A DNA stretch of 64,000 bases from Auanema rhodensis (lineage: Eukaryota > Nematoda > Chromadorea > Rhabditida > Rhabditidae), in contig OZ059894.1 of NCBI GenBank assembly GCA_964057225.1, positions 16,088,476-16,152,475 on the forward strand. Reading direction: 5' to 3'. Shown piece after piece: positions 13,404 to 23,305 of this stretch. Position 1 is the stretch's first letter, and the number at the start of each line of letters is the position of its first letter. Under the pieces are notes generated by a model. That model was not told the DNA's origin, searched no databases, and saw nothing but the letters and a program-made list of their open reading frames with translations. The position numbers were made by a program, and so were the translations under genes.

Positions 13404-13864
13404 ATCCTGGAAGTTTTTTATATAATTTCCTGCCATATTTAACTATTTGAATAAAAATTAGACAAACATTTGTTTATCACTATTCACACCTATAAACTAA
13501 TGAAAATTGAATCAGTGTTCATAACCTGTTATATACGGGATATGAACGTTAGCATACTTGCGTTATTCATCAAGACCATTTACACTTTTCCTTTTGCACT
13601 GTATTCATGAAAATCACAGAAGACTATATTAGAAATTTGAAGAATTTAATACATCCTTAGCATTTGACAACCGGAAGATTTTATTATTCGACAATGCAAA
13701 AAACAACAACAATCTAAGGCTAGACATCTTACTTGAAGATCTTTCCTTGGTTGAACTTCTTGCCATCAAAGTCTCCTTCCCAGAGGTATTCATTGACCAT
13801 CTTCTTGGTTTTCTCGTCCTTGGGGTCAAGCTTCTTCCATTCGTAAGACTCGTAATCGACCTAT

Positions 13865-13992
13865 AAATGTAACTTTCAGATTAGAGGATATACAACAATC
13901 GCTGTTATCCAACGAGAAGAAGCTTGATTCAATTTTCGAGAATTGTAACACACCATGACTCAATTTAAATCAGGTGATGACTAATTCTCGTA
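13865..13992 (-). ncRNA. H/ACA snoRNA-like sequence, copy 1a
   Basis: This is a near-exact copy of the intronic H/ACA candidate at 16401-16528, in the matching intron of the eEF1B-gamma pseudogene. Both hairpins and the ACA box are kept. It is likely not expressed unless the pseudogene is transcribed and spliced. Confidence 0.4.
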
Positions 13993-14307
13993 CTCGCACA
14001 AAAATGAAAAAAAAACAACACCTGCCAGTCAGGGGAAAGTGGGAAGGCGAGCTCTTGGCCTCTCCATACCCAGATTCCGGAGATGGTAGAATTGTTATCG
14101 GTTCCGAACAAGATCATGGAAGCGAAACCGTTCTTCTTCAACCTCTCGAGACGTTGGAACATAACTAAACGTTGAAGTTAAGCATTGATACCAAACCCAG
14201 TACTCACCGGAAATCAAGTTGCAACTCATGAATCCGAGAGTCAACTCGGTGGGGAATTTGTACTCGCAATGCCAGATGGAATAGTTCACAGCAGAACATC
14301 CTCCTAC

Positions 14308-14310
<3 letters not shown>

Positions 14311-14343
<33 letters not shown>
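14311..14343. repeat. CAT/ATC trinucleotide run
   Basis: About eleven CAT units lie inside the eEF1B-gamma pseudogene, where the intact copy has only a mixed Asp/Glu stretch. In the minus frame it reads as poly-Asp followed by Glu and a stop. It is a likely slippage expansion after the copy lost its function. Confidence 0.85.
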
Positions 14344-14355
<12 letters not shown>

Positions 14356-14405
14356 TGCTTAGTTGGCTTGGGCTCAGCCTTTTTAGTTTCCTTCTTCTGG
14401 TCTGT

Positions 14406-14533
14406 AAATGTAACTTTCAGAATAGAGGATATACAACAATCGCTGTTATCCAACGAGAAGAAGCTCGATTCAATTTTCGAGAATTGTAACACACCATGAC
14501 TCAATTTAAATCAGGTGATGACTAATTCTCGTA
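14406..14533 (-). ncRNA. H/ACA snoRNA-like sequence, copy 1b
   Basis: This is a third copy of the snoRNA-like intron segment, placed by an internal duplication inside the pseudogene where the linker exon should be. It differs from copy 1a by only a few bases. The duplicated unit runs from about 14403 to 14580 and includes some of the following exon, so it is a DNA-level duplication and not a retroposed RNA. Confidence 0.35.
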
Positions 14534-15091
14534 CTCTTACAAAAATATAAAAAAGAACACACCTTTCAGTCAGGGCAAAGTGATCACCTCTGGTACTGAG
14601 CTTGGCAGCGAACTTGGAGAACTCAGACTCTGAAAAAAAATGGTTGAAAACATACTAAGATACATGCTATATCCTTTGCTAAAATTAGCCAAGCTTGGGA
14701 GCATGCATCAACTCTCGTTTTCTACAGTCAGTAGCTGTTCAAAAAGAGTTCAAAAACTGTACTCAGATTTGATAAGCAAACGTCTACTAATTTTCCACCA
14801 CTGTAACACCTTTCATCTCCAAAGATGAACTGCTGACTTCGCAGTGGGATGCATTGAAAACAATAAAAATAATTTACCTGTGAATTGGGAAACAGCCTTA
14901 GCGAAAGCAACTTCTCCGACAACCTCCTTGACTACTGGTTGGTTGACGATGGTGTTGAACCAACGGAGAACATTTCCGAACTTCTTACGAGCAGCCTCGT
15001 CAAGAACATACTAAAACAGAAAAGTATTTCTTTTCTCTGAATAAAGAATAATACTTGGAAAGCAGGGAGAAGGTCAAGAGCAACAGAGACA

Positions 15092-15786
15092 TTAAACGAA
15101 TAGAGTCAAAATGGCGGCAAATTCGTAGTCAACAATTTTAATAATTGCAAATTGTAGATCATACGATTTTCTTTAAATAGATCAAAATAGATCAATAAAA
15201 TAAAAAATACAAACATTTCATTGGTTCCCTCCCTAGACTGATGCCCAGGACTTATTGGTCCAAAGCCAAAATCCAATCTACCAGTGGTTTCTTCAGTGAA
15301 TCCATATTTCTTTTTGATTGCTCCAATATCGTTTGAGACTAAAAATTTGAAATGTGAAAGAACCAAGGACTGTTCGAATACGTCTTGTATCCTCATTGTC
15401 CTGTCCAGCATCCATGTCATCATCAGCTTCATCGAGAATTAGTTTATTACGTCTCTTGATCGGAGCATCTTCTTCATCATCGTCATCGTCATTCTGAAAT
15501 CAAATTGTGTCACAAGATTTTACGACTAAAATGATCTTACCATACTAGCATCATTAACTGGTCCTGGTGCTACAGTTGGTATTTCTCCAAGACCTGCAGG
15601 AAGTGCATTTTTCCATAGACTCAGCCCTTCCTGAATTGAATTATGATTTTCTATTAAAAAAAACAATTTACATTAGCGTCAGCAACAATCAGAGAACGTC
15701 CTTCAGTTGGACTGAATGCTAGAGATGTAATAATATTTTTTCCTTGGGAGATCCTCTTATACTTGTTATGCGAAGGAAACCGGACA
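15092..15786 (-). pseudogene. Inverted fragment of the Ctf4/WDHD1 gene
   Basis: Read on the minus strand, this matches about 19965-20630 of the plus-strand Ctf4-like gene, introns included. It covers the end of the WD40 part (ISQGKNIITSLAFSPTEG), the acidic DDDDDEED linker and the region after it. The core differs by only scattered bases and one 3-nt deletion. The two ends diverge much more: the last exon reads SYDLQFAIIKIVDYE against SYEPTTITKIVEYE and then reaches a stop. It has no promoter, no start and no rest of the gene. Confidence 0.85.
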
Positions 15787-15789
15787 CCC

Positions 15790-15936
15790 GGTAACGTAAC
15801 ACAGTTATCCCTAAATCACTTGAAATGTTTTGACCACTTGGATCATATCAAAGGATGCTTCCTAGATCATGCCGTCAAAGATTATTATGAAACTAAAATG
15901 CAACTATTAGAGAACAAAACAATTTCTTATAAATAA
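15790..15936 (+). pseudogene. Copy of the last exon of the DB-module gene
   Basis: This is an isolated duplicate of the DB gene's final exon (GNVTQLSLNHLKCFDHLDHI ... NKTISYK, TAA at 15934-15936). The splice acceptor and all other exons are missing, so it is a fragment. The sequence appears unchanged from the parent at 13257-13403. Confidence 0.88.
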
Positions 15937-16261
15937 ATCCTGGAAGTTTTTTATATAATTTCCTGCCATATTTAACTATTTGAATAAAAATTAGACAAAC
16001 ATTTGTTTATCACTATTCACACCTATAAACTAATGAAAATTGAATCAGTGTTCATAACCTGTTATATACGGGATATGAACGTTAGCATACTTGCGTTATT
16101 CATCAAGACCATTTACACTTTTCCTTTTGCACTGTATTCATGAAAATCACAGAAGACTATATTAGAAATTTGAAGAATTTAATACATCCTTAGCATTTGA
16201 CAACCGGAAGATTTTATTATTCGACAATGCAAAAAACAACAACAATCTAAGGCTAGACATC

Positions 16262-18435
16262 TTACTTGAAGATCTTTCCTTGGTTGAACTTCTTGCCATC
16301 AAAGTCTCCTTCCCAGAGGAGGTATTCATTGACCATCTTCTTGGTTTTCTCGTCCTTGGGGTCAAGCTTCTTCCATTCGTAAGACTCGTAATCGACCTAT
16401 AAATGTAACTTTCAGATTAGAGGATATACAACAATCGCTGTTATCCAACGAGAAGAAGCTTGATTCAATTTTCGAGAATTGTAACACACCATGACTCAAT
16501 TTAAATCAGGTGATGACTAATTCTCGTACTCGCACAAAAATGAAAAAAAAACACACCTGCCAGTCAGGGGAAAGTGGGAAGGCGAGCTCTTGGCCTCTCC
16601 ATACCCAGATTCCGGAGATGGTAGAATTGTTATCGGTTCCGAACAAGATCATGGAAGCGAAACCGTTCTTCTTCAACTTCTCGAGACGTTGGAACATACC
16701 TAAACGTTGAAGTTAAGCATTGATACCAAACCCAGTACTCACCGGAAATCAAGTTGCAACTCATGAATCCGAGAGTCAACTCGGTGGGGAATTTGTACTC
16801 GCAATGCCAGATGGAATAGTTCTCAGCATCGAAGTTCTCCCAGAAGTGAGGAATAGCCTTAGTAGCGGTGTCTTCGTTGGAGTATGAACGCTTGAAGCCA
16901 TCCATGTTGAAGGTTCCCTTTGGCATGTCAGCGAAGGGGTCCTTGGCTTCCTTAGGGGCGGCTGGAACATCATCCTCCTCATCAGCAGCAGCAGCAGCTT
17001 GCTTAGCTGGCTTTGGCTCAGCCTTCTTGGTTTCCTTCTTCTCGTTGGCCTTCTTCTTGTCTTGAAAATGACAGTTTAACACCGTTATCAAAGTGATAAC
17101 ACAATCAAAATTCAAGCGCACAGTATAACACAATACAACACAACATTTTGACCATACTCTTTTTCTTCTTCTTTGCCGAAGCAGACGCGCTAATATTAAT
17201 ATTGGAGCCCTCAACTTTCTCTACAGACCCAGAAATACAAACTACTTTCTCACGCTCTTGAGCATTTTCCTGCTCTTTTTGAACTGTAACTTAATAATAA
17301 ACTGCAGAGTGCATATACTCACCTCCGGTACTGAGCTTGGCAGCGAACTTGGAGAACTCAGACTCTGAAAAAAAATGGTTGAAAACATACTAAGATACAT
17401 GCTATATCCTTTGCTAAAATTAGCCAAGCTTGGGAGCATGCATCAACTCTCGTTTTCTACAGTCAGTAGCTGTTCAAAAAGAGTTCAAAAACTGTACTCA
17501 GATTTGATAAGCAAACGTCTACTAATTTTCCACCACTGTAACACCTTTCATCTCCAAAGATGAACTGCTGACTTCGCAGTGGGATGCATTGAAAACAATA
17601 AAAATAATTTACCTGTGAATTGGGAAACAGCCTTAGCGAAAGCAACTTCTCCGACAACCTCCTTGACTACTGGTTGGTTGACGATGGTGTTGAACCAACG
17701 GAGAACATTTCCGAACTTCTTACGAGCAGCCTCGTCAAGAACATACTAAAACAGAAAAGTATTTCTTTTCTCTGAATAAAGAATAATACTTGGAAAGCAG
17801 GGAGAAGGTCAAGAGCAACAGAGACATCGGCAAGAGAAAGTCTATCGGCAACCAAGAAAGTCTTGGTGAGGAGAAGCTCGTTGAAGATGGAGAGAAGAGC
17901 GAAAAGTTCGTTCTTGTATGACTCAACAACCTATATAAAATATTTAAAACTTGACGCAAATGAAGAACATACAGCCTTGTCGAGCTTAGCAGCAGAGACG
18001 GATGGAAGAACGAATCCTAACACATTTGGCAAAAGGGATCCCTCAGCCCATTGGAGCCATTGAACAATCTCGGCAAGCTAAAAATATTTATAATTAATAG
18101 CTTCATAACAAACAGAAACTAACATTCTTGCCAGATTCTCCAGAAACGTGGAGAGCGATGGACTCAGCTCCGAAGAGAAGAGATTCTCCCTCGTAAGCTG
18201 GGGTCTAAATATCAAGAAAAATCAAAAAAGCTATGTGAATTCATACGCACGACTCCAAGAGGGAACTTATCAGCAGGAGCAGTTTCTCCGGCCAACTGAA
18301 CCTCGGACTTTCCAAGCTTAGCAGCAATGAGAACCTTTTGGGTTCTGAAGTTATCCTTCTTTCCGTAAAGCTTCTAAAATCAATGAAATTGACAAATACA
18401 ATCAAAAATGGATATAAACTAACTCCCTTGGCCAT
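16262..18435 (-). CDS. eef-1G: Translation elongation factor eEF1B gamma subunit
   Basis: Intact gene on the minus strand. A tiny first exon (MAKG, start 18435) is followed by [20 protein letters not shown] and the N-terminal GST-like domain (exons at about 18250-18373, 18124-18206, 17973-18079, 17814-17930, 17613-17747, 17322-17366). A Lys-rich linker comes next, then the conserved C-terminal EF1G domain (exons 16742-17060, 16557-16699, 16262-16396) with [28 protein letters not shown] and [11 protein letters not shown], stop at 16262-16264. The subunit anchors the eEF1B exchange complex that reloads eEF1A with GTP. A 126-nt linker exon (17158-17283) is an in-frame candidate cassette. It faces the Ctf4-like gene across about 320 bp. 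Codons are more G/C-ending than in neighbouring genes, as expected for a highly expressed gene. Confidence 0.95.
16401..16528 (-). ncRNA. Candidate intronic H/ACA box snoRNA
   Basis: It lies in the 160-nt last intron of eEF1B-gamma (most other introns there are much shorter) and on the host strand. Hairpin 1 has an 8-bp base stem (CGAGAATT at 16519-16526 with AATTCTCG at 16473-16480), a 6/6 internal loop and a 7-bp bulged upper stem. Hairpin 2 has an upper stem of GGATA/TATCC plus ACA/TGT, an 8/8 internal loop and a weaker base stem. It is followed by ACA (16404-16406) and three bases. The distance from upper stem to box is 14 and 15 nt, which fits the H/ACA rule. Weak points: the H box is imperfect, and the 3' end lies only 4 nt from the splice acceptor. 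The host, a translation factor gene, is a typical snoRNA host. Confidence 0.5.
17158..17283 (-). other. Possible cassette exon of eEF1B-gamma
   Basis: This exon has good borders (a GTTACAG acceptor and a GTATGG donor) and is flanked by phase-1 introns. It is 126 nt (42 codons), so including or skipping it keeps the frame: the join is [12 protein letters not shown] without it. With it, a charged segment ([14 protein letters not shown] ... [11 protein letters not shown]) is added to the linker between the GST-like and C-terminal domains. Whether both forms exist cannot be seen from DNA. Confidence 0.55.
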
Positions 18436-18756
18436 TCTCAGAAGTGGAAGCAACCTCTGCGAGGAGCTTAAACAATGAAAAACGAACTGTGAGAATTCGC
18501 TATCCCAAACGGTCCGCTGCGAGGCACCCCTTTCATCATAGCGTTAAACATGTGTCATGCTGTCTTGCAGTTAAAATCTTAACTACCGTAATTTAAGGGG
18601 TAATAAGAGCGGTAAAATCAAAAATTTAAATCTTAAGTTTTTTCTAATTCTACCATGGATAATACAAAGTAGAACTCAAGTTAATCTTGACTAATAAAAT
18701 TTTTTTCTTTGAATATTAAGTTAAAGGAGTCGGTTTAATTATATGTTTTCAAGATT
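18436..18756. promoter_or_regulatory. Divergent promoter region, eEF1B-gamma / Ctf4-like
   Basis: About 320 bp between two divergent start codons must hold both core promoters unless a distant leader is trans-spliced. A TTTTCAAG acceptor-like site lies just before the Ctf4 ATG (18757), consistent with a spliced leader. No TATA box or known operator was assigned. Confidence 0.5.
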
Positions 18757-21700
18757 ATGCCCTCTGGAACATTTTCTGATATAAAAAATTTACATGTGAA
18801 AGGGCATATCTCTATAGCTCGTGACAAAAACCAGTTGAGAAAAGAGGTAAATATTGTCCTATTTATTATAGTTGAAGAATTTATTGAAGTTTTTAACATG
18901 TGGAACTGATGGGACCATATATTTATGGAATGAGAAATGTTTTAACGCAAATGAAACTCCTGAAGTTGTAAATATTGGAGAATCTACTAACAGTTGTATA
19001 GTATGGAAGGTAATTTTAAATGCACTGCTGCATTATAATACGTACTATTTAGGGAGAAAACGTTTATCTAGGATGTACTACGACTGATTTCCTTCTTGGA
19101 AATGAGAAAAAAATTATAGGAAAAGCCTCAATTAACGATTTAGGGAGCGTCAGTTGTGTAAGCACATACATCAATTTGTTTTCTTAACTATTTAATGTTA
19201 AGGCTTTGAACTTTGGTTTAGAGCCAACAGCAGTCGATGTGGGGGAAAAGTTTTTAGTTGCTGGATCTAGGTACCAGTTTTTATTTCACTGGTTTTTTCC
19301 ACTACTTTACTTTAGTGACTTTACGGTGAAAATTGCCAAAATTGGAAAAGAAGAAACGTACGAAAGATTATCTTTAGAAGGTGAAATCCTATCTATAGCA
19401 ATTTCTCCTGATGAAAAGGTTTGTTCACTTATCGCTCAATAACGTATTTTACTATTTTAAGTATTGTGCATTCTCGGTTACTAATGGTTCTGTTTCTATT
19501 TATGATTTGACTGAAGACGTGCCTAAGAATGTATTTTCGGAAAAGATGTTTCCTGGCATATCTCTTATAGAGTTTGTTTCTTGTACGTGAAAAAAAGAGT
19601 TTATTAACTTTTTTCAGCATAGAAAATCCTCGTACTATTCTTGCTTGGTCTAGTTCAGGTCATGAGCTGTATGTCCCTTCTACTGGTGTTATCAAAATAG
19701 TCGATCCAATATCCTGGACAGTAAGCAACAAAATGTTCAGAGGAAAAGGCGTAGAAGTTGTGAGTTTTATTTTATAAAGTTGATCTCTATGTTTAACACG
19801 TAGGACGTTTTTTCTACTCTATGTATTTCACCCTGCGGTAGCTATTTGGCATCATCAACTATTACAAATCATTGCTTTATTTGGAGAACTTCTGATAGGT
19901 ATTATAAGCAAACTTCGTTTTGAATGTCCTTTGATGTTTCAGAGAGATAGTTTCGCAAAACCATTATAAGAGGATCTCCCAAGGAAAAAATATTATTACA
20001 TCTCTAGCATTCAGTCCAACTGAAGGACGTTCTCTGATTGTTGCTGACGCTAATGTAAATTGTTTTTTTTAATAGAAAATCATAATTCAATTCAGGAAGG
20101 GCTGAGTCTATGGAAAAATGCACTTCCTGCAGGTCTTGGAGAAATACCAACTGTAGCACCAGGACCAGTTAATGATGCTAGTATGGTAAGATCATTTTAG
20201 TCGTAAAATCTTGTGAGGCAATTTGATTTCAGGATGACGATGACGATGATGAAGAAGATGCTCCTATCAAAAGACGCAATAAACTAATTCTCGATGAAGC
20301 TGATGATGACATGGATGCTGGACAGGACGATGAGGATACAAGACGTATTCGAACAGTCCTTGGTTCTTTCACATTTCAAATTTTTAGTCTCAAACGATAT
20401 TGGAGCAATCAAAAAGAAATATGGATTCACTGAAGAAACCACTGGTAGATTGGAGGATTTTGGCTTTGGACCAATAAGTCCTGGGCATCAGTCTAGGGAG
20501 GGAACCAATGAAATGTTTGTATTTTTTATTTTATTGATTTATTTTGATCTATTTAAAGGAAATCGTATGAGCCAACTACAATTACTAAAATTGTTGAATA
20601 CGAACCTGCCGTTATTCCAACTCAATTCGTCTCGGGTAGTACTCCATCTCACCATGTCCGACGCTACCTGGTATTTCTAAGGTTATTCGTTTTCAAAATA
20701 AATCTTATTCTTAGAAGTGGAACAGATATGGCGTAGTACGATCTTTCACCGAAGAGGAGAATAACAGTTTAGAGGTGAATATATGTTTTATTGCTGATGC
20801 TTACTTGATATTTTTAGATTGAGTTTCACGATGCTAGTGTTCATTCGGAAATTATCATTGATAATTCTGCTTCGAATTATTGTTTGGCCGATCTTTGCGA
20901 TAAAGCTATCGTATTAGCTAGTTCACCTGATGAGAAAAATGGACAAAGGTTTTTTTTTACTAATGGTTGTTATAAAAATTTGGTATTCAAGTGAGATTCT
21001 TGTGATTCATATCTCCTCCTGGGACCCGGAATCTCGGCGATGGAACACGAAGTTGCCTGTTCGTGATATTGCTGTTGATGTTTTGGTATAATTCATACCG
21101 TTTTCTATTCATCTACTAAAAATTATAGGCTTCCTCAGAAATTATTTGTGTTGTTACTTCTCAACGCAATATTAGAGTTTTTACTCTTGGTGGAACCCAA
21201 CGACATGTAATATGTCATCCAGGTACATAAAGCATTTTGTCTCTGTTATGGTTTCTTTGTTTAGCTCCAATTCTGACCTGTGCTCTATTTGGAAATAAAT
21301 TATCAGTTGCTTCTGTTAATGGCGGCGAATTTTATGAAGAATATCATGGATCTCGAAAAAGCAAAGCTCATTATCAAGTATGTCAGGTCTAAATGAGTCT
21401 TATCTTTAAATTCGTTCTTGTCATAGTATTCTGTGAGCTCTTATAATATGAGTGTTCGGGGCTGGTCAGGATTAGAAAATTCAGTAAATACGCAGAATCT
21501 TCCTGTTTGTCCGGGAAAAAGACCTTTATGGCTTGCGTACAGTAGTACTGGGCAACTAATAACAATGGATAATGATTGTATGTTTATTGAAGAAACAAAT
21601 CTTCAACCGTTTCTCAAACAGATATTGTTCGATTGAAGTCTCCAGCTGGTTTCTGGGTTCCAATCTTTGATGGTGCGAAAGAAATTCAAGATAAGTCTGA

Positions 21701-22975
21701 CGGTATTTGGCCTATTGCTGTAGTTGAAGGAAATACTAGACAATTTCGGTGAGCAAAAATTTCTAATAAGATTTTTATTGAATACGTTTAGATATTTATA
21801 TTGTAAAGGAACTAGACATCCTTCATTAACAACCAAGCAAGTTCCTTTAATATCTGAATGGCACCTTCCATATTGCCAACCTGAAAGTGAGAAGTCCAAG
21901 TTGGAAGAAACCTTGTTCCTTAATGAATTACAGCAGAATGTAGCTAATGATATTGGTACAAGCTTATCGGTATGGTTAAAAATCATACCTTTCTGATGTG
22001 TTTTGTTCAGGAGCTGAACTCCAGTTATCTTCAAAACTTGGTCAAGTTGTTCGCACTTGCTTGCAAGTCAGAAAGGGAGACAAGAGCCTCAGAGTTGGCT
22101 TCATTTGTATCGTCATCCAAGGGAATTCAAGTGATGTGTAATTATGCTTCTACTCTGAAGAAAAGTGCTTTAGCCGAAAAAGTAAATAAGTTCAAATCAA
22201 TTTTAAATATTTCTTGTTGATAATTTGAAGGTGGCTGCAATTGGAAGGGAAAATTTAACTGACAGCCAGCCAATGGAAAGGAAAGCCCCAATTACTATAG
22301 CTCCCCGAAGAGTTTCTATGAAGAGGAGAACGATTGAGCCAGCTCCTTCCAGAATATCTGAAGTTATTGTTCGTTATAACGTTATTACCAGTGCTAACCT
22401 CGTATCTTGCAGAGTCAGGCTGAGTCAGTAGATGTTTTTGAAGAGCGAGATGAAGAGCCTAACGAAAATGCTTCTCAAATGAATGAGAGTCTCTTCTCTG
22501 AAAGTATTCCAATTCCTCTCACGCCTTTCAATAGAAATCCATTCAAGGTGAGCTAATGAACATTTATGGATAAAATTTGAATTGAACAATTTTGCTTTTA
22601 GCGTGCTGCTGATTCTGCATTAGATACTTCAACTCAATCTGTGTTTGAACAACTTGAATCATCTTTTGATAACACTAAGAAAAGATCTCGGGAAGAAGCG
22701 GTGAGTTGTAAATTTTATAAGTTGAGCACAGCCATATTTGTAGTGCATATATGATTATATGCGACTGTTAATGGCTGTGCAAAATCATCGCGAAGCGATA
22801 ATTAAAAAGCAGTCGAACTTTACTTTCCTTCCGTAGATTTTGTATCTCGGGGGGTCTTAGCAGTTCGAACATTAAACACCCACACACCATTTTTTAATTA
22901 ATTTTTTTTAAGACTCAATCATCTCCATTCCCATCCAATAAGAGACAAAAAAAATTATCTGATTGGAAAGTATAA
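18757..22975 (+). CDS. ctf-4: Replisome adaptor WDHD1/And-1/Ctf4 homologue
   Basis: A many-exon gene encodes an N-terminal WD40 propeller (FLTCGTDGTIYLWNEK, LVAGSSDFTVKIAKIGKE, AISPDEKYCAF, LCISPCGSYLASS, SLAFSPTEGRSLIVADANEG). An acidic linker (DDDDDDEEDAPIKRR) is followed by the SepB/Ctf4 middle domain, and a basic tail ends in KRQKKLSDWKV (TAA 22973-22975). Diagnostic middle-domain stretches are GSTPSHHVRRYL, VEFHD-like IEFHDASVH, IRVFTLGGTQRHV, WLAYSSTGQL, CKGTRHP and LALACKSERETRASELA. These match metazoan And-1, which links the CMG helicase to DNA polymerase alpha. No HMG box is visible at the C-terminus, as expected outside vertebrates. Most introns are about 40-50 nt; the last one (22701-22912) is much longer and holds a snoRNA candidate. 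An inverted fragment of this gene lies at 15092-15786. Confidence 0.93.
19965..20630 (+). repeat. Parent segment of the inverted Ctf4 fragment
   Basis: This part of the Ctf4-like gene is repeated in reverse at 15092-15786. Parent and copy form an inverted pair about 4.2 kb apart, with the intact eEF1B-gamma gene between them. Similarity is very high in the core and falls at both edges. Confidence 0.8.
22726..22874 (+). ncRNA. Candidate intronic H/ACA box snoRNA
   Basis: It lies in the 212-nt last intron of the Ctf4-like gene, on the host strand. Hairpin 1 has a perfect 10-bp base stem (GCACAGCCAT 22726-22735 with ATGGCTGTGC 22771-22780), an internal loop and a perfect 7-bp upper stem (GCATATA/TATATGC). 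It is followed by an H box AAATCA (22782-22787, fits ANANNA). Hairpin 2 has a 7-bp base stem (TCGAACT/AGTTCGA), a 7/7 pocket and an upper stem CCTTCCG-AGAT/ATCT-CGGGGGG, then ACA at 22869-22871. The upper stem to ACA distance is 14 nt. The 3' end sits 38 nt before the splice acceptor. An extra small hairpin (ATCGC-GAA-GCGAT) follows the H box. The rRNA or snRNA target was not worked out. Confidence 0.65.
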
Positions 22976-23305
22976 CTGAAAATGTATGATATATGTAGCA
23001 ATATTTTCTGTCTTTTATAATTGTATTTACTTTAATTTGAAAAATACTAACATTAAAATTTTTGTGAATAAATTATCGTTAAAATTATGTTGGTTGCCTT
23101 ATTATTCAAGTAAGATTTTCTTAAAGAAAAATATTTTGGAAATCATAACAAATAACAGTTAATCACAAACAGTTCTAGAAATATGCAATACCCAATTCTA
23201 AATGGTCCAACCTATTCTTACTGTTTATGCCTTTTTTTTACGCCATTTCGTATAACTATACTTCTCAGCTTAATTTAAAAGTGGGTAGATGGTATTTAAG
23301 TAATA
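22976..23305. other. Convergent intergenic region
   Basis: About 330 bp between the Ctf4-like stop and the transporter stop. It is AT-rich and contains AATAAA-like signals; nothing else was seen. Confidence 0.5.

Larger units (their letters stand above)
13257..15091. repeat. Duplicated block, copy 1 (degenerate)
   Basis: This block matches 15790-17826 almost base for base over long stretches. It contains the DB gene's last exon, the space after it and the 3' half of eEF1B-gamma. Inside the block, the stretch matching about 16825-17320 has been lost and replaced by a CAT-repeat run and a second copy of the intron segment 13862-14030. The match ends abruptly at 15091, where the inverted Ctf4 fragment begins. 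The near identity implies a recent event or frequent conversion. An assembly error must also be considered. Confidence 0.85.
13729..15091 (-). pseudogene. Partial eEF1B-gamma pseudogene
   Basis: This is the degenerate 3' copy of the eEF1B-gamma gene. The last exon (13729-13863) is open but lacks one Leu codon compared with the intact copy ([10 protein letters not shown] against [11 protein letters not shown]). The MFQRL exon (about 14031-14167) is open with few changes. The exon before it is broken: codons of the DPFADMPK...ENFDAE part are missing. The short acidic run has grown into about 11 Asp codons (CAT repeats at 14311-14343) followed by an in-frame TAG. The linker exon is gone, and the ESEFSKF and YVLDEAA exons remain. 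The copy has no 5' half, so it cannot make a full protein. Confidence 0.85.
15790..17826. repeat. Duplicated block, copy 2 (contains the intact gene half)
   Basis: Partner of 13257-15091. It begins inside the DB gene's last exon and ends inside an eEF1B-gamma exon, after which the intact eEF1B-gamma sequence continues without a break. The junction at 15787-15790 joins it to the inverted Ctf4 fragment. Confidence 0.85.

Noticed and set aside
16409-16494. Plus-strand frame [20 protein letters not shown]... in the eEF1B-gamma intron, repeated three times
   Set aside because: It looks protein-like but has no partner exons or start on plus. The same bases form H/ACA-type hairpins on the host strand, which explains the intron better. 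Its three copies come from the block duplication.
17367-17612. Second snoRNA in the 246-nt eEF1B-gamma intron
   Set aside because: One good hairpin exists (TTCATCT/AGATGAA at 17547-17564 over CCACTG/CAGTGG, with an AAATTA box), but I found no second hairpin followed by ACA and no clear C/D boxes.
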